Assembly: GCF_003330845.1 (NCBI RefSeq)
Contig: NZ_CP026121.1
Location: 4,569,501-4,633,500 of the forward strand
Source: Streptomyces sp. Go-475
Lineage (GTDB): Bacteria > Actinomycetota > Actinomycetes > Streptomycetales > Streptomycetaceae
Direction of reading: 5' to 3'
DNA length: 64,000 nt
A program made the position numbers and the translations under genes. Numbering within the stretch: the first letter of the stretch is position 1; every line of letters begins with the position of its first letter. The notes under the pieces are model-generated. The model searched no databases. It was given only the letters and a program-made list of their open reading frames with translations, and was not told the origin of the DNA. Positions 16,661 through 25,286 of the stretch are shown here, piece by piece.

Positions 16661-17761
16661 ATGAGATCCCTGCAGCGTTTCGGCCCCCCGTTGGCCATCT
16701 CAGCCATGACGATCGTGCTGAGCACGCCCGGGCTGGCCACCGCCGATGAGGCGACCAACGGCAAGGACGCCACGTACTACATCTCGCTCGGCGACTCCCT
16801 GACCACCGGCTACCAGCCGGACGTGGACAAGGACACGGACGTCGCCTACACCGACCAGCTCTACGCGCAGCTCAAGCAGCGCACCCCCGGACTGAAGCAC
16901 ATACGCCTCGGCTGCACCGCTGAGACCACCGAGTCTCTGATCAACGGCGGAAAGTGCGACTACCCGAACGCCAAGTCCCAACTGGACGCCGCCTTGCAGG
17001 CCATGGCCGAGCACAAGGGCAAGGTCGCCTACGTGACCCTCAGCGTGGGCGCGAACGACATCCTCCTCAACTGCGCCAGCCCGGCCGGCACCCTCGACGG
17101 GGCGTGCCTGAACAGCGCGAGCCAGACCATGGCGAGGAACCTCGCCCAGATCGCGGGCGCGCTCCGCAAGGCGGGCGCGAAGGACACCCAGTTCGTGGGC
17201 TCGACGTACCACAACCCGTTCCTGGGGGCCTGGCTGCAGGGTGCCGCGGGGCAGCAGGCCGCCAAGGAGTCGGCACCCCTGGTCAGGGCCGCCAACGCGG
17301 GGATCACCCAGGTGTACAAGTCCACCGGCTTCAAGGTGGCGGACGTGGCCGGGGCGTTCTCCTCGGACGACTTCACCACCCAGGTGAGCGTGCCCGGCGC
17401 GGGCGAGGTGCCGGCGAACGTGGCCAAGATCTGCCAGCTGACCTGGGCGTGCACGAAGCAGGACCCGCACCCCAACGCCGACGGCCACAAAGTGATCGCA
17501 GGCGCCTTCGCGGCGATGCTCGCCAAGAACGACACCCCCGGCGAGGACACGTCCCCGACTCCGACCCCGACCCCCAGCGAGCCGGCTGCGCCCGGGCCCG
17601 GCACGGACACGGGGGCGAACGACCCGACCACGAACGGAGATCTCGCCGAGACCGGCGCGTCGAGCAACGCTCCCGTCCTCGCGGGTGCCGGTCTCGCGGT
17701 CGTGGTGGTCGGCACCGCCGCGGTCTACTTCGCGCGCAGGCGCACGGGCCAGGAGAGCTGA
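16661..17761 (+). CDS. SGNH/GDSL hydrolase with LAETG sortase signal
   Basis: A 366-residue surface esterase or lipase. A signal peptide (to ~29) precedes an SGNH domain: 'ISLGDSLTTGYQPD' gives the nucleophile Ser46, 'SVGANDILLN' the GxND block and 'DPHPNADGH' the Asp-His pair. Four to six Cys suggest disulphides, as in Streptomyces secreted lipases. A Pro/Thr/Asp-rich wall-spanning stretch (~295-325) leads to LAETG (328-332), a hydrophobic segment and RRRTG at the end. LAxTG is the motif used by class E sortases of actinomycetes, so the enzyme should be covalently wall-anchored. It faces a paralogue without the anchor (18063-18926) across a strong terminator. Confidence 0.92.
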   Translation: MRSLQRFGPPLAISAMTIVLSTPGLATADEATNGKDATYYISLGDSLTTGYQPDVDKDTDVAYTDQLYAQLKQRTPGLKHIRLGCTAETTESLINGGKCDYPNAKSQLDAALQAMAEHKGKVAYVTLSVGANDILLNCASPAGTLDGACLNSASQTMARNLAQIAGALRKAGAKDTQFVGSTYHNPFLGAWLQGAAGQQAAKESAPLVRAANAGITQVYKSTGFKVADVAGAFSSDDFTTQVSVPGAGEVPANVAKICQLTWACTKQDPHPNADGHKVIAGAFAAMLAKNDTPGEDTSPTPTPTPSEPAAPGPGTDTGANDPTTNGDLAETGASSNAPVLAGAGLAVVVVGTAAVYFARRRTGQES

Positions 17762-18005
17762 CCGGCAGTCAGCAGATCGAGCTCAAGCAGCAGGCCGCTC
17801 GCGGTGTCGCGGGCGGCCTGCTCGGGCTCGGCCGCGGACGGCCCGGAAGCAGACCCCAGCCACCCCGGGGACCGCGCCCCCGCGAGTTCACCGACGTGCG
17901 GCGTCTGCCGCTGACGGAAGTGGTCCGCGCAGGCCGGATCGTCCTGAACGGATGGGCGGTGACCGGGGCGGGGGAGGCATCCATCCGCACATCAGGGACG
18001 GCGGG

Positions 18006-18039
18006 AGGCATGGGCCCACCCGAAGGTGGGCCCATGCCT
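18006..18039. terminator. Bidirectional terminator between the two SGNH genes
   Basis: Perfect 15-bp stem AGGCATGGGCCCACC / GGTGGGCCCATGCCT with a CGAA tetraloop, between convergent genes. Confidence 0.85.
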
Positions 18040-18062
18040 CTCTGTCGTCACGGCCGGGATGT

Positions 18063-18926
18063 CTAACCCTGCCGCAGAACCGCCGCGAAGGTGTCGGCGA
18101 TCACCTTGTGGCCGGAGGCGTTCGGGTGGGGGTCCTGCTTGGTGCAGGCCCAGGTCAGCTGGCAGACCTTGGCCACGTTCGAGGGCACCTGGCCGTAGCC
18201 GGGCACGTTGACGGGGGTGAAGTCGTTCGAGCCGAAGGCTCCGGCCACGTCGGCGACCTTGAAGCCGGCGCCGGAGTACACCTGCGACAGGGCCGCGTTC
18301 TCGGCGTTGACCAGGGAGACCGAGCCCTTGGCGGTCTCCTGCCCGCCCTGGCCCTTGAGCCACTGCCCGAGGAACGGGTTGTAGTACGTCATGCCCGCGA
18401 ACTTGGTGTTCGGGGTTCCCGCCGCGCGCAGTGCGCCGGTGATCTGGGCGACGTTCTGGGGGATGGCCTGGGTGGCGCGGTTGACGCAGGCCTGGTCGAA
18501 TGCGCCGGTGGTCTTGCTGACGCACTCCAGGATGTCGTTGGCGCCGATGTCGACGGTGACGTAGGCGACCTTGCCCTTGTACTGGGCCATGGCCTTCAGT
18601 GCGGCGTCCAGCTGGGACTGGGCGTTCGGGTACGAGCAGGTGCCGCCCTTGATCAGCGATGCGGTGGTCTCGCCGTCGCAGCCGAGGCGGATGTGCTTCA
18701 GTCCCGGCTGGTACTGCTTGAGCTGGGCGTAGAGCTGGTCGGAGTAGGCGACGTCCGTGTCCCGGTTCACGTCCGGCTGGTAGCCGGCGGCTATCGAGTC
18801 GCCGATCGAGATGTAGTACGTGCTGTTGTCGCCTCCGTTCCACGGGCAGGCGGCGGCCACGCCGGGCGCGGCAAGCACGACCGCCAAGGCGGCGGCGGCG
18901 AGTTGGGGTGCCTTGTGCGTACGCAT
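18063..18926 (-). CDS. Secreted SGNH/GDSL hydrolase without wall anchor
   Basis: A 287-residue paralogue of the LAETG enzyme. Signal peptide with cut after AAA near residue 26; 'ISIGDSIAAGYQPD' (nucleophile Ser44), 'DIGANDILECV' and 'DPHPNASGH' complete the catalytic set. The two proteins agree over their whole catalytic domains ('DVAYxDQLYAQLKQ', 'CQLTWACTKQDPHPN'), but this one stops right after the domain and would be released into the medium. The ATG at 18926 has GAGAG about twelve bases upstream. The convergent arrangement suggests an inverted tandem duplication with gain or loss of the anchor. Confidence 0.9.
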   Translation of the reverse strand: MRTHKAPQLAAAALAVVLAAPGVAAACPWNGGDNSTYYISIGDSIAAGYQPDVNRDTDVAYSDQLYAQLKQYQPGLKHIRLGCDGETTASLIKGGTCSYPNAQSQLDAALKAMAQYKGKVAYVTVDIGANDILECVSKTTGAFDQACVNRATQAIPQNVAQITGALRAAGTPNTKFAGMTYYNPFLGQWLKGQGGQETAKGSVSLVNAENAALSQVYSGAGFKVADVAGAFGSNDFTPVNVPGYGQVPSNVAKVCQLTWACTKQDPHPNASGHKVIADTFAAVLRQG

Positions 18927-18973
18927 CAGTTGCGTGTGCTCTCTCTTGTTCTGTGGGAGGGGGGTGGATTGGC

Positions 18974-19330
18974 TCAGCGGGCCCGATGGCCTGTCCGGTA
19001 CACCGCACGGATGTCGGTGACCGCGGAGACGGCGTCGGTCGGGGAGCTGCCGAGCGCGAGGAGGTCGGCGTCGGAACCGGGGCGCCGGGCGCCCTTGTGT
19101 CCGGTCCGGCCGACCACGTCGGCTGCCTCGCTGGGCGTGGACCGCAGTACGTCACGGTCCGACATGCCCGACTCGGCGAAAGGGATCAGCGTGTGGGGTA
19201 GACGCTGTGAGGTTGGTCGGAGCCGATGCCGGCGTTGACTCCGGGAACGACCCGGACGCCCGAGGCGATGGACTTGGCGCTGGCGTCCGCCATGGCCGCC
19301 CTACGCACGACCTCGTCCAGCGTCCTGGCG
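18974..19330 (-). pseudogene. C-terminal remnant of an amidohydrolase
   Basis: Two frames joined by a shift near 19195 read 'SGVRVVPGVNAGIGSDQPHS' then 'LIPFAESGMSDRDVLRSTP' and 'KGARRPGSDADLLALG', which is the usual end of imidazolonepropionase-like amidohydrolases (metal-binding Asp in the 'G-x-D/N-AGI' motif, then the 'G.l.pG.dADLl' strand). Here the usual Asp is replaced by Asn and the rest of the gene is missing, so it is non-functional. It lies downstream of the LysR gene. Confidence 0.7.
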
Positions 19331-19554
19331 CAGGCCGACGCCTTCGGGGGTGAAACATGTCCTGCCCGTGGCGTCCGCGACGCGCTGGGTATCACTGTTG
19401 AACTCCGAGAAACCGAAAGGTGGGGGTGACGAGATCAGTCGCTCTAAGCGTGATCAACTCTGGCTGCCGCAGTCTGCTTTGGGAACGCGAAATCGCCGAT
19501 GACGGGCATAGATGGGATCAATACCGCTGCGGAGGTCGGTTTCCGAGGGCGTGA

Positions 19555-20493
19555 TCAGGTGTGCGGTGTGCCGGTGGGCACGGTCCGCGCCGTGCTCGCG
19601 GCGACCGTTCGACCGGCCTCGACCGCGGTCCTGCGCAACCAGAGGTGTGCCGGGTCGCGTTCATGCAGGGGGTGCCACCACAGGGAATGCACGAACCGAC
19701 TTCCGCTGAAAGGCAGTTCGATTACAGCCGTGCCGCTGTCGGCGGGAAACAGGCGGGTGGCGCTTTCGGGGACGACGCCGACCCGGTCGGTTCCGGCGAT
19801 CAGGTACGGCATGGTGAGGAAGTTCTCGATGGCGACCTCGACCCGCGGTTCGATGCCGTGGGCATTCAGCCCGTGCAGGGGCGAGAAGCCGCACGACGGG
19901 AGGTAATAGGGCAGTATCCAGGGGCGGGTGGCCAGTTCCTCCGGAGTCGGCGGAGCGGACGTGGCGGTGCCGTGTGCCATGACGCACACCCAGCGGTCCT
20001 CGTACAGATCGATGGCCGGGAGGTTCGTCAGCAGGCCCTGCGGCAGCACCATGCCGTCGACGTTGCGCAGGTGCTCCTGCGCGCCGCGGACGAGGTGCGG
20101 GCTGTTGTGCTGGAACCGCAACCTCACCCCCGGCGCCGCCTCGTGCACCAGGGCGGTCAGGATGCGCCCGAAGGTGGCGAGCTGGACGTCGGTCACGATC
20201 AGGGTGAACTCGCGCTCGGCGGTGGCGGGGTCGAAGTCGGGGTGGATGCCAAAGACCCGGTTGGCCGAGTCGAGGGTCCGTTTGGCGTGCGGGGCCAGGC
20301 GCTCGGCCAGCGGGGTGAGTTCGTACTGGTTGCCGACGCGGGTGAGCAGCTCGTCGCCGAAGTGGCGGCGGAGCCGGGCCAGTGCGGCACTGACGGTGGG
20401 CTGGCTCAGACCGAGCCGCTGGGCGGCCCGCGTCACGCTGCGCTCCTGCAGCAGGGCGTCCAAGGGCACCAGCAGATTCAGATCCAGACCCAT
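19555..20493 (-). CDS. LysR-family transcriptional regulator
   Basis: A 312-residue regulator. The winged helix-turn-helix is at the start ('LLVPLDALLQERSVTRAAQR', then 'LSQPTVSAALARLRRHFGDE'), followed by a NodD-like effector domain ('REFTLIVTDVQLATFGRIL'). The ATG at 20493 (MGLDLNLL) has GGAGG eight bases upstream and is preferred over an upstream start at 20538. LysR regulators often control a divergent target, but on the right there is only decayed integrase sequence and on the left a broken amidohydrolase, so its target may have been lost. Confidence 0.9.
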   Translation of the reverse strand: MGLDLNLLVPLDALLQERSVTRAAQRLGLSQPTVSAALARLRRHFGDELLTRVGNQYELTPLAERLAPHAKRTLDSANRVFGIHPDFDPATAEREFTLIVTDVQLATFGRILTALVHEAAPGVRLRFQHNSPHLVRGAQEHLRNVDGMVLPQGLLTNLPAIDLYEDRWVCVMAHGTATSAPPTPEELATRPWILPYYLPSCGFSPLHGLNAHGIEPRVEVAIENFLTMPYLIAGTDRVGVVPESATRLFPADSGTAVIELPFSGSRFVHSLWWHPLHERDPAHLWLRRTAVEAGRTVAASTARTVPTGTPHT

Positions 20494-20928
20494 GGCGCCA
20501 AGCCTCCGCGACGACATCATCTTGGTCCGGGTCAGCATAAGTGATCGGATATGACCGAAAGCCCAGCTAACGGGCCTACTCTGCCGAACTGCGCGCGGGG
20601 CTCCGACTCGGCCTGGACGGGCGGGACGTCATACGGGAGGACTGGGACGGCCGGATCGCCGTCCGGTTCACCGTCACCGACGGCGACCGCACCTCCACGG
20701 ACGAGGTGATGCCGCGCGCCGCCCCGGTCCTCACGCGGCACCATCGTCAGCGCGTCGAGCAGGCGCTGGTCGTGGACGGCGCTCGCCAGACCCCAACCGG
20801 CGCGGTCGCCGAGCAGTTCGCCGCGGAGGTGCGCAAGGCCGGTAACCCAGGCGGCGAGCCCGCCGGGCGGCACGGCTCCCGGCTGCCCGCCAACACCCCG
20901 CGCGGCTGGAAGATCGGCATCGCCGGCC
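20494..20928. other. Degenerate region left of the integrase relic
   Basis: An open rightward stretch reads 'LRLGLDGRDVIREDWDGRIA' and 'AVAEQFAAEVRKAG', which looks protein-like but has no start, no complete domain that I recognise, and runs into the integrase fragment. Probably remains of an excised or deleted element. Confidence 0.4.
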
Positions 20929-21060
20929 CTCGACTTGGACAACCTCGTCATCCGCCTCCGCGTGGCCGAGCCAGAGCGGACGAACGGCAGACCTGCCCCC
21001 GGCGAGACCGGGTCCGACGCTGGAGTCCGCACGGTCGTCCTCCCGGCCTTCCTCAGGTGA
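20929..21060 (+). pseudogene. Tyrosine integrase fragment
   Basis: The 43 codons before a stop at 21058 read 'LDLDNLVIRLRVAEPERTNG' and 'GVRTVVLPAFLR', matching the segment of the AICE integrase encoded at about 53441-53572 ('VDLDHLRLRVRLAEPERMNG', 'GTRTVILPAFLR'). Everything on either side of the catalytic domain is missing. It is a remnant of a second, related integrative element. Confidence 0.8.
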
Positions 21061-21184
21061 GCCTGCTGACGTACGGCCGAGACCGTCCCCCGCCAGTCGG
21101 AGGGGGTCGGTCGGCCGACCGGCGGGGCACCTCCCGAAGCCCGGCGGATGGTCGACCGCCCACCGCCTCGGCAGGGTTGTCCCG

Positions 21185-22471
21185 GTGACCGAGATCGAAA
21201 GCGCCAAGAAGACGCCTTCCCGGCCCTCACCCTCACCCGGGTCCGACACGGCGATGGAACGCCCCGCGTCGTTGGCGCGGCTGGTCGGGGTGGACCTCGC
21301 CCGTGCACTGGCCGTGTTCGGGATGTTCGCCGTGCACGTCGGTCCCGCGCCCACACCGGGCGGCGGCATCGGCGACTGGTTCCTGGAGCTGGCGAGCGGC
21401 CGGGCGTCGGCTCTGTTCGCCACGCTCGCCGGCTTCTCGTTGATGCTGATCGCGGGCCGCTTCGAGCCGAAGACCGGACTGGCCGGCCGGCAGGCGAGGG
21501 CCCGGATCGTGATCCGGGCCGTGATCCTCCTGGTGCTGGGCAGCGCGCTGGCGATGACCAACTTCGGCGGCGCCGGGATCCTCAACTTCTACGCGGTGTA
21601 CTTCCTGCTGGCCCTGCCCCTGTTGAGGCTGCGGGCCAGAACTCTCGCGGTCATCGCGGTGACGCTCGCGGTCGTCACACCGCAGGTGGCGTACGTGATC
21701 CGGGCGCTGCTCACCGAGTCGATCGTGAACAGCATCGACTCGTACGACCCGATCGCGCGGCTATCCGGCGTAGGCGTGCTCGACCTCCTGCTCCTCGGCC
21801 TCTACCCGGCGATCACGTGGATGACGTTCGTGGTCACCGGCATGACGTTGGGCCGGCTGGACCTGACCTCCCGCACGGTCCAGCGGCGGCTGGCCGTCGT
21901 CGGTCCCGCGCTGATCGCGTTCGGATACGGCGTCTCGTGGCTGGCGCTCCGGCTGACCGGCGGCGCTCAGAAGATCATGGCCGGGATGCCTGGCATGAAG
22001 GACTTCGGCGCCATGAAGGACCCAGGTGCCATGAAGGACGCCGCCATGGCATCGGGATCCTTCGACTCGCCCGTCGGTGGTGGGCTGGGTGGCCCCGACG
22101 CATGGGGGCTCCTGGCAGCCGAGCCGCACACCGGTTCCACGTTCGACCTCATCGGCAGCATCGGGATCGCGATCACCGTGCTCCTGTGCCTGACGGTGGC
22201 CATGGACCGACTGCGGTGGCTGCGCCGGCTCGCAACTCCCGTCATCGCGGTCGGCACCATGTCTTTGACCCTCTATGTGGGCCACATCCTGGTCATCCTC
22301 GCCCTGCCCGGCGAAGCGGCCACCCCGCCGCAGTCCGCCTCCGCCGCGCTGCTGCTCTGCTTCGTCCTCGGGGCCACCCTGTTCGCGGCGATCTGGTCCC
22401 GCTTCTTCCGACGCGGACCGCTGGAGTACCTGCTCAACAGCGCCACGAAACTGGCGAATCGCGTCCGCTGA
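21185..22471 (+). CDS. DUF418-type polytopic membrane protein, third paralogue
   Basis: A 428-residue membrane protein with the same architecture as the two other DUF418 proteins: leader, 'RLVGVDLARALAVFGMF', 'LFATLAGFSLMLIAGRFEPK', 'VGVLDLLLLGLYPAITWMTF' and 'WSRFFRRGPLEYLLNSATK'. The long extracytoplasmic loop near residues 260-300 is unusual: it carries a short Met/Lys repeat ('MPGMKDFGAMKDPGAMKDAA'). The start is GTG at 21185; a conserved block found upstream of all three genes lies at 21108-21152. It is more divergent than copies A and B are from each other. Function unknown; probably envelope-related given the neighbouring exporter. Confidence 0.88.
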   Translation: MTEIESAKKTPSRPSPSPGSDTAMERPASLARLVGVDLARALAVFGMFAVHVGPAPTPGGGIGDWFLELASGRASALFATLAGFSLMLIAGRFEPKTGLAGRQARARIVIRAVILLVLGSALAMTNFGGAGILNFYAVYFLLALPLLRLRARTLAVIAVTLAVVTPQVAYVIRALLTESIVNSIDSYDPIARLSGVGVLDLLLLGLYPAITWMTFVVTGMTLGRLDLTSRTVQRRLAVVGPALIAFGYGVSWLALRLTGGAQKIMAGMPGMKDFGAMKDPGAMKDAAMASGSFDSPVGGGLGGPDAWGLLAAEPHTGSTFDLIGSIGIAITVLLCLTVAMDRLRWLRRLATPVIAVGTMSLTLYVGHILVILALPGEAATPPQSASAALLLCFVLGATLFAAIWSRFFRRGPLEYLLNSATKLANRVR

Positions 22472-22504
22472 GCCTCGGGCGGGCACCACCAGAAGTCCGA
22501 GCGT

Positions 22505-22730
22505 GTGCCGCCTCGACCCTGATTTCAAGGACCTTCGCCATGGCCGTCGTCCCCACCGCCCGGAGCAGACCGGCTCCCACGGCCTCCGCCGGGAATCGCA
22601 CCGCCGCGGCGACCGGCCGGAAGCTCCGGCGCGCTGGGAACGCCCGGCGCTGGCCGCGGTGCTGGGCGTCGCCGCACTGCTGTACGCCTGGGGCATGGGG
22701 CACGCCGCGATTCCTGTTGCCCCTCCTGCC
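22505..22730 (+). pseudogene. Possible N-terminal fragment of a GT39-type mannosyltransferase
   Basis: One frame reads 'RWERPALAAVLGVAALLYAW', the typical first transmembrane segment of Streptomyces family 39 glycosyltransferases, but the following catalytic 'Y-x-A-A-V' region is absent and the frame drifts into unrelated sequence. Short match, so the call is tentative. Confidence 0.4.
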
Positions 22731-22817
22731 CCAGGCCGGTCTTTCCAGCCACTCGGCGGGGGAGGACCCGACAGTCGCCGGATGTGCGGCGACCGGCCGG
22801 GCGTCCAGGCTGAAGGC

Positions 22818-23000
22818 ATGACAGAGCACGTTCGTGACAAGGAGCCCGAGACCGCCGTCGAGCCCGGCAGCGGCCGGTTGCTGGAACTTCTCGGCCTGAC
22901 GCTGGTGGCGGGCGCCGGTGTTCTGTTCGTCGTCCGCCCTGAGTTCTACGAAGCAGGGGTGCACCTCTTCGCCTCGCGGGCGGCCTCACTCGCCCACTGA
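22818..23000 (+). CDS. Small putative membrane protein
   Basis: A 60-residue frame: charged N-terminus ('MTEHVRDKEPETAVEPGSG'), one hydrophobic helix ('LLELLGLTLVAGAGVLFVV') and a short tail. The ribosome site is poor (GAAGG immediately before the ATG), and the same frame continues upstream into the GT39-like fragment, so it could be the tail of a rearranged gene. It lies 80 bp ahead of the ABC exporter on the same strand. Confidence 0.4.
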   Translation: MTEHVRDKEPETAVEPGSGRLLELLGLTLVAGAGVLFVVRPEFYEAGVHLFASRAASLAH

Positions 23001-23080
23001 GCCGCCCCATGGCCCCCTGGCGGGCTGATGCCCGCAGCCGCTGACGCGGTGCGCGGCCGAACACCTAGGAAAGGAAGTCT

Positions 23081-24886
23081 GTGAACACCGCATCCGCCCC
23101 GGAGGCGACGGGTGCCGAGTCCCTGCGCGCCCGCGAGACGCTCAAGGCGCTGTACGGGTACGTCCGTCCGCACCGGCGGGCCGTCGCGCTGGGTCTGCTG
23201 TGCGCGCTGGCCGGGGCCGCCGGCGGGCTGCTGCAGCCGCTGGCGACGAAGACGCTGGTCGACCGGCTCTCGTCCGGTGGCACGATCGGCACCGTCCTGC
23301 TGGCCATGACCGTTCTGGTCCTGCTGAGCATGGTGGCCGAGGCGTTCGGCGCCTATGTGCTGGAGCGGACGGCGGAGTCGGTGGTGCTCGCCGCCCGCCG
23401 CGGCCTCATCGGACGGTTGCTGCGGCTGCGCCTCACGGAGGTGGACCGGATGCAGCCGGGCGATCTGATGTCCCGGGTGACCTCCGACACCACGCTGTTG
23501 CGGGCCGTCAGCACCCAGGCGGTGGTCTCCGCGGCGACGGGGGCGGTGACGCTGGTCGCGGCGGTCGTGGTGATGGGATTCCTCGATGCCGTTCTGCTCG
23601 GTGTCACGCTCGGCGTGGTCGCGGTCGTCGGTGTGGCCGCCGCGCTGGTGATGCCGAAGATCGGGCAGGCCGCCGAGCGTGCGCAGGCGGCTGTCGGGGA
23701 GATGTCCACGGGCCTGGAGCGGGTCTTCGGCGCGTTCCGCACGGTGAAGGCGTCCGGCGCCGAGGAGCGGGAGACCGCCCGCGTCGAGGCGGCGGCACGC
23801 AGGGCGTGGCGCCACGGCGTGCGCGGCGCGAAGTGGGAGGCCGTGCTGGGGTCGGCGGACAACCTCGCCGTCGAACTGGCGTTCCTCGCGGTCCTCGCCG
23901 TCGGCGGGGCGCGGGTGGCGTCCGGGGACATGCCCGTGTCCACGCTCATCGCGTTCCTGCTGTACCTCTTCTACCTGATGGAGCCGGTGTACAAGCTGGT
24001 CGAGGCAGCGTCCCACTACCAGGAGGGCGCGGCCGCGATCGCCCGGATCGCGCAGGTGGACGGCCTGGCGACGGAGCCTCAGACCCGGCACCGGCCGGTG
24101 CGGCCCACGGCGACGGAGGCGGTACGGCCGCGCCCGGCGTCGGTCCGCTTCGAGGAGGTGTCCTTCCGGTACGGGCCCGGGCTGCCGGACATCCACCAGC
24201 GGGTGGACTTCGCGGTGCCGGGCGGCGGGATGACGGCGTTCGTCGGCCCCTCCGGCGCGGGCAAGTCGACGGTCTTCGCGCTCGTCGAGCGGTTCTACGA
24301 AGCGACCGGCGGCCGTGTCCTGGTCGACGGCGAGGACGTGACCAAGTGGCCGCTGTCCGAGCTGCGGTCCGTCATCGGGTACGTCGAGCAGGACGCGCCG
24401 GTGCTGGCCGGCACGCTGCGGGAGAACCTGGTCTTCGCCGCGCCCGGCGCGACCGACGACGACCTGCGCGAGGTCCTCGCCCGGACCAGGCTCGACGCCC
24501 TCGTCGAGCGTCTCCCGCACGGTCTGGACACCCCGGTCGGGCACCGCGGCACGAAACTCTCCGGCGGCGAGCGCCAGCGCATCGCGATCGCCCGCGCGCT
24601 GCTGCGCAGGCCCCGGCTGCTGCTCCTGGACGAGGCGACCTCGCAGCTCGACGCCGTGAACGAGCTGGCACTGCGGGACGTCATCGCGGACGTGGCCCGC
24701 GAGACCACCGTGCTGGTCGTGGCCCATCGCCTGTCGACCGTCACGGACGCCGACCGCATCGTCGTCATGGACGCGGGCAAGGTCCGCGCGGTCGGCACCC
24801 ACGAGGAGCTGATGGCCGAGGACGAGCTGTACGCGCAGCTCGCGGCGACGCAGCTCCTGACCCCGGCGGGACGCCCCGGCGGGTGA
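23081..24886 (+). CDS. ABC exporter (fused membrane and ATPase domains)
   Basis: A 601-residue half-transporter of the MsbA/multidrug type. An N-terminal membrane domain with six helices (~35-320) includes '[20 protein letters not shown]' and the '[11 protein letters not shown]' coupling region. The ATPase domain follows (~345-590): Walker A 'GPSGAGKST', Q-loop '[13 protein letters not shown]', signature '[15 protein letters not shown]', Walker B '[12 protein letters not shown]' and the H-loop 'VVAHRLST'. It should work as a homodimer exporting a hydrophobic compound or lipid. The GTG start has AAGGAAG upstream. A stump of a second copy is at 5106-5217. Confidence 0.92.
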   Translation: MNTASAPEATGAESLRARETLKALYGYVRPHRRAVALGLLCALAGAAGGLLQPLATKTLVDRLSSGGTIGTVLLAMTVLVLLSMVAEAFGAYVLERTAESVVLAARRGLIGRLLRLRLTEVDRMQPGDLMSRVTSDTTLLRAVSTQAVVSAATGAVTLVAAVVVMGFLDAVLLGVTLGVVAVVGVAAALVMPKIGQAAERAQAAVGEMSTGLERVFGAFRTVKASGAEERETARVEAAARRAWRHGVRGAKWEAVLGSADNLAVELAFLAVLAVGGARVASGDMPVSTLIAFLLYLFYLMEPVYKLVEAASHYQEGAAAIARIAQVDGLATEPQTRHRPVRPTATEAVRPRPASVRFEEVSFRYGPGLPDIHQRVDFAVPGGGMTAFVGPSGAGKSTVFALVERFYEATGGRVLVDGEDVTKWPLSELRSVIGYVEQDAPVLAGTLRENLVFAAPGATDDDLREVLARTRLDALVERLPHGLDTPVGHRGTKLSGGERQRIAIARALLRRPRLLLLDEATSQLDAVNELALRDVIADVARETTVLVVAHRLSTVTDADRIVVMDAGKVRAVGTHEELMAEDELYAQLAATQLLTPAGRPGG

Positions 24887-25202
24887 GCCGGGCCTGACCC
24901 ACGGGCTCGCCGGTGCCGCCGGCCGTCGTCCACCGGCCGGCCCCCGCCGCAGGGCGGAGGCCGGCCGTGCCGGGTGGCGGGATGGTGGCGTCGGACATCT
25001 GCCGGATCTCTGTGCTGTACCGCCACGGCCGGTCCCTCGACGTTCCGCTCGCCGACAGCCCCCCGCGACCCGGACGAGCCCGTCGAGCACATCGCCGGCC
25101 TCAGGGTGGAGTACACCCTCGGGCGAAGGGGACACCGTGTCGCTCCTCGCCTGCCTGTCCCGGCTGCCTCCCCACGTGGGTCGGCCAAGAACAACAGCCG
25201 AA
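24887..25202. other. Intergenic region between exporter and DUF418 copy B
   Basis: GC-rich; contains an inverted CCGGCCGG-type hairpin near 24915-24970 that may terminate the exporter transcript. A frame reading 'VASDICRISVLYRHGRSLDV' lacks an intact continuation. No gene supported. Confidence 0.45.
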
Positions 25203-25229
25203 GCCCGCAAGGGCGATCCCCCTGCGGGC
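25203..25229 (-). terminator. Terminator of DUF418 gene copy B
   Basis: Stem GCCCGCAAGGG / CCCCTGCGGGC (one mismatch), the counterpart of the hairpin at 5404-5430. Confidence 0.7.
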
Positions 25230-25286
25230 CTCGGCAGACCGTTCAGGCCGGGGTGGGGCAGGAAGCCGAGCCACCCCGACCGGACC

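Noticed and set aside
20532..20900. Minus-strand frame with 'DALTMVPRED' resembling the start of a methyltransferase-like protein
   Set aside because: The match is very short, the continuation does not fit and the plus strand reads more protein-like here; left as a degenerate region.
24970..25110. Possible EccD (type VII secretion) N-terminal fragment
   Set aside because: Only a short similarity ('RISVLYRHGRSLDVPLADS'); no neighbouring secretion genes and the frame breaks at once.
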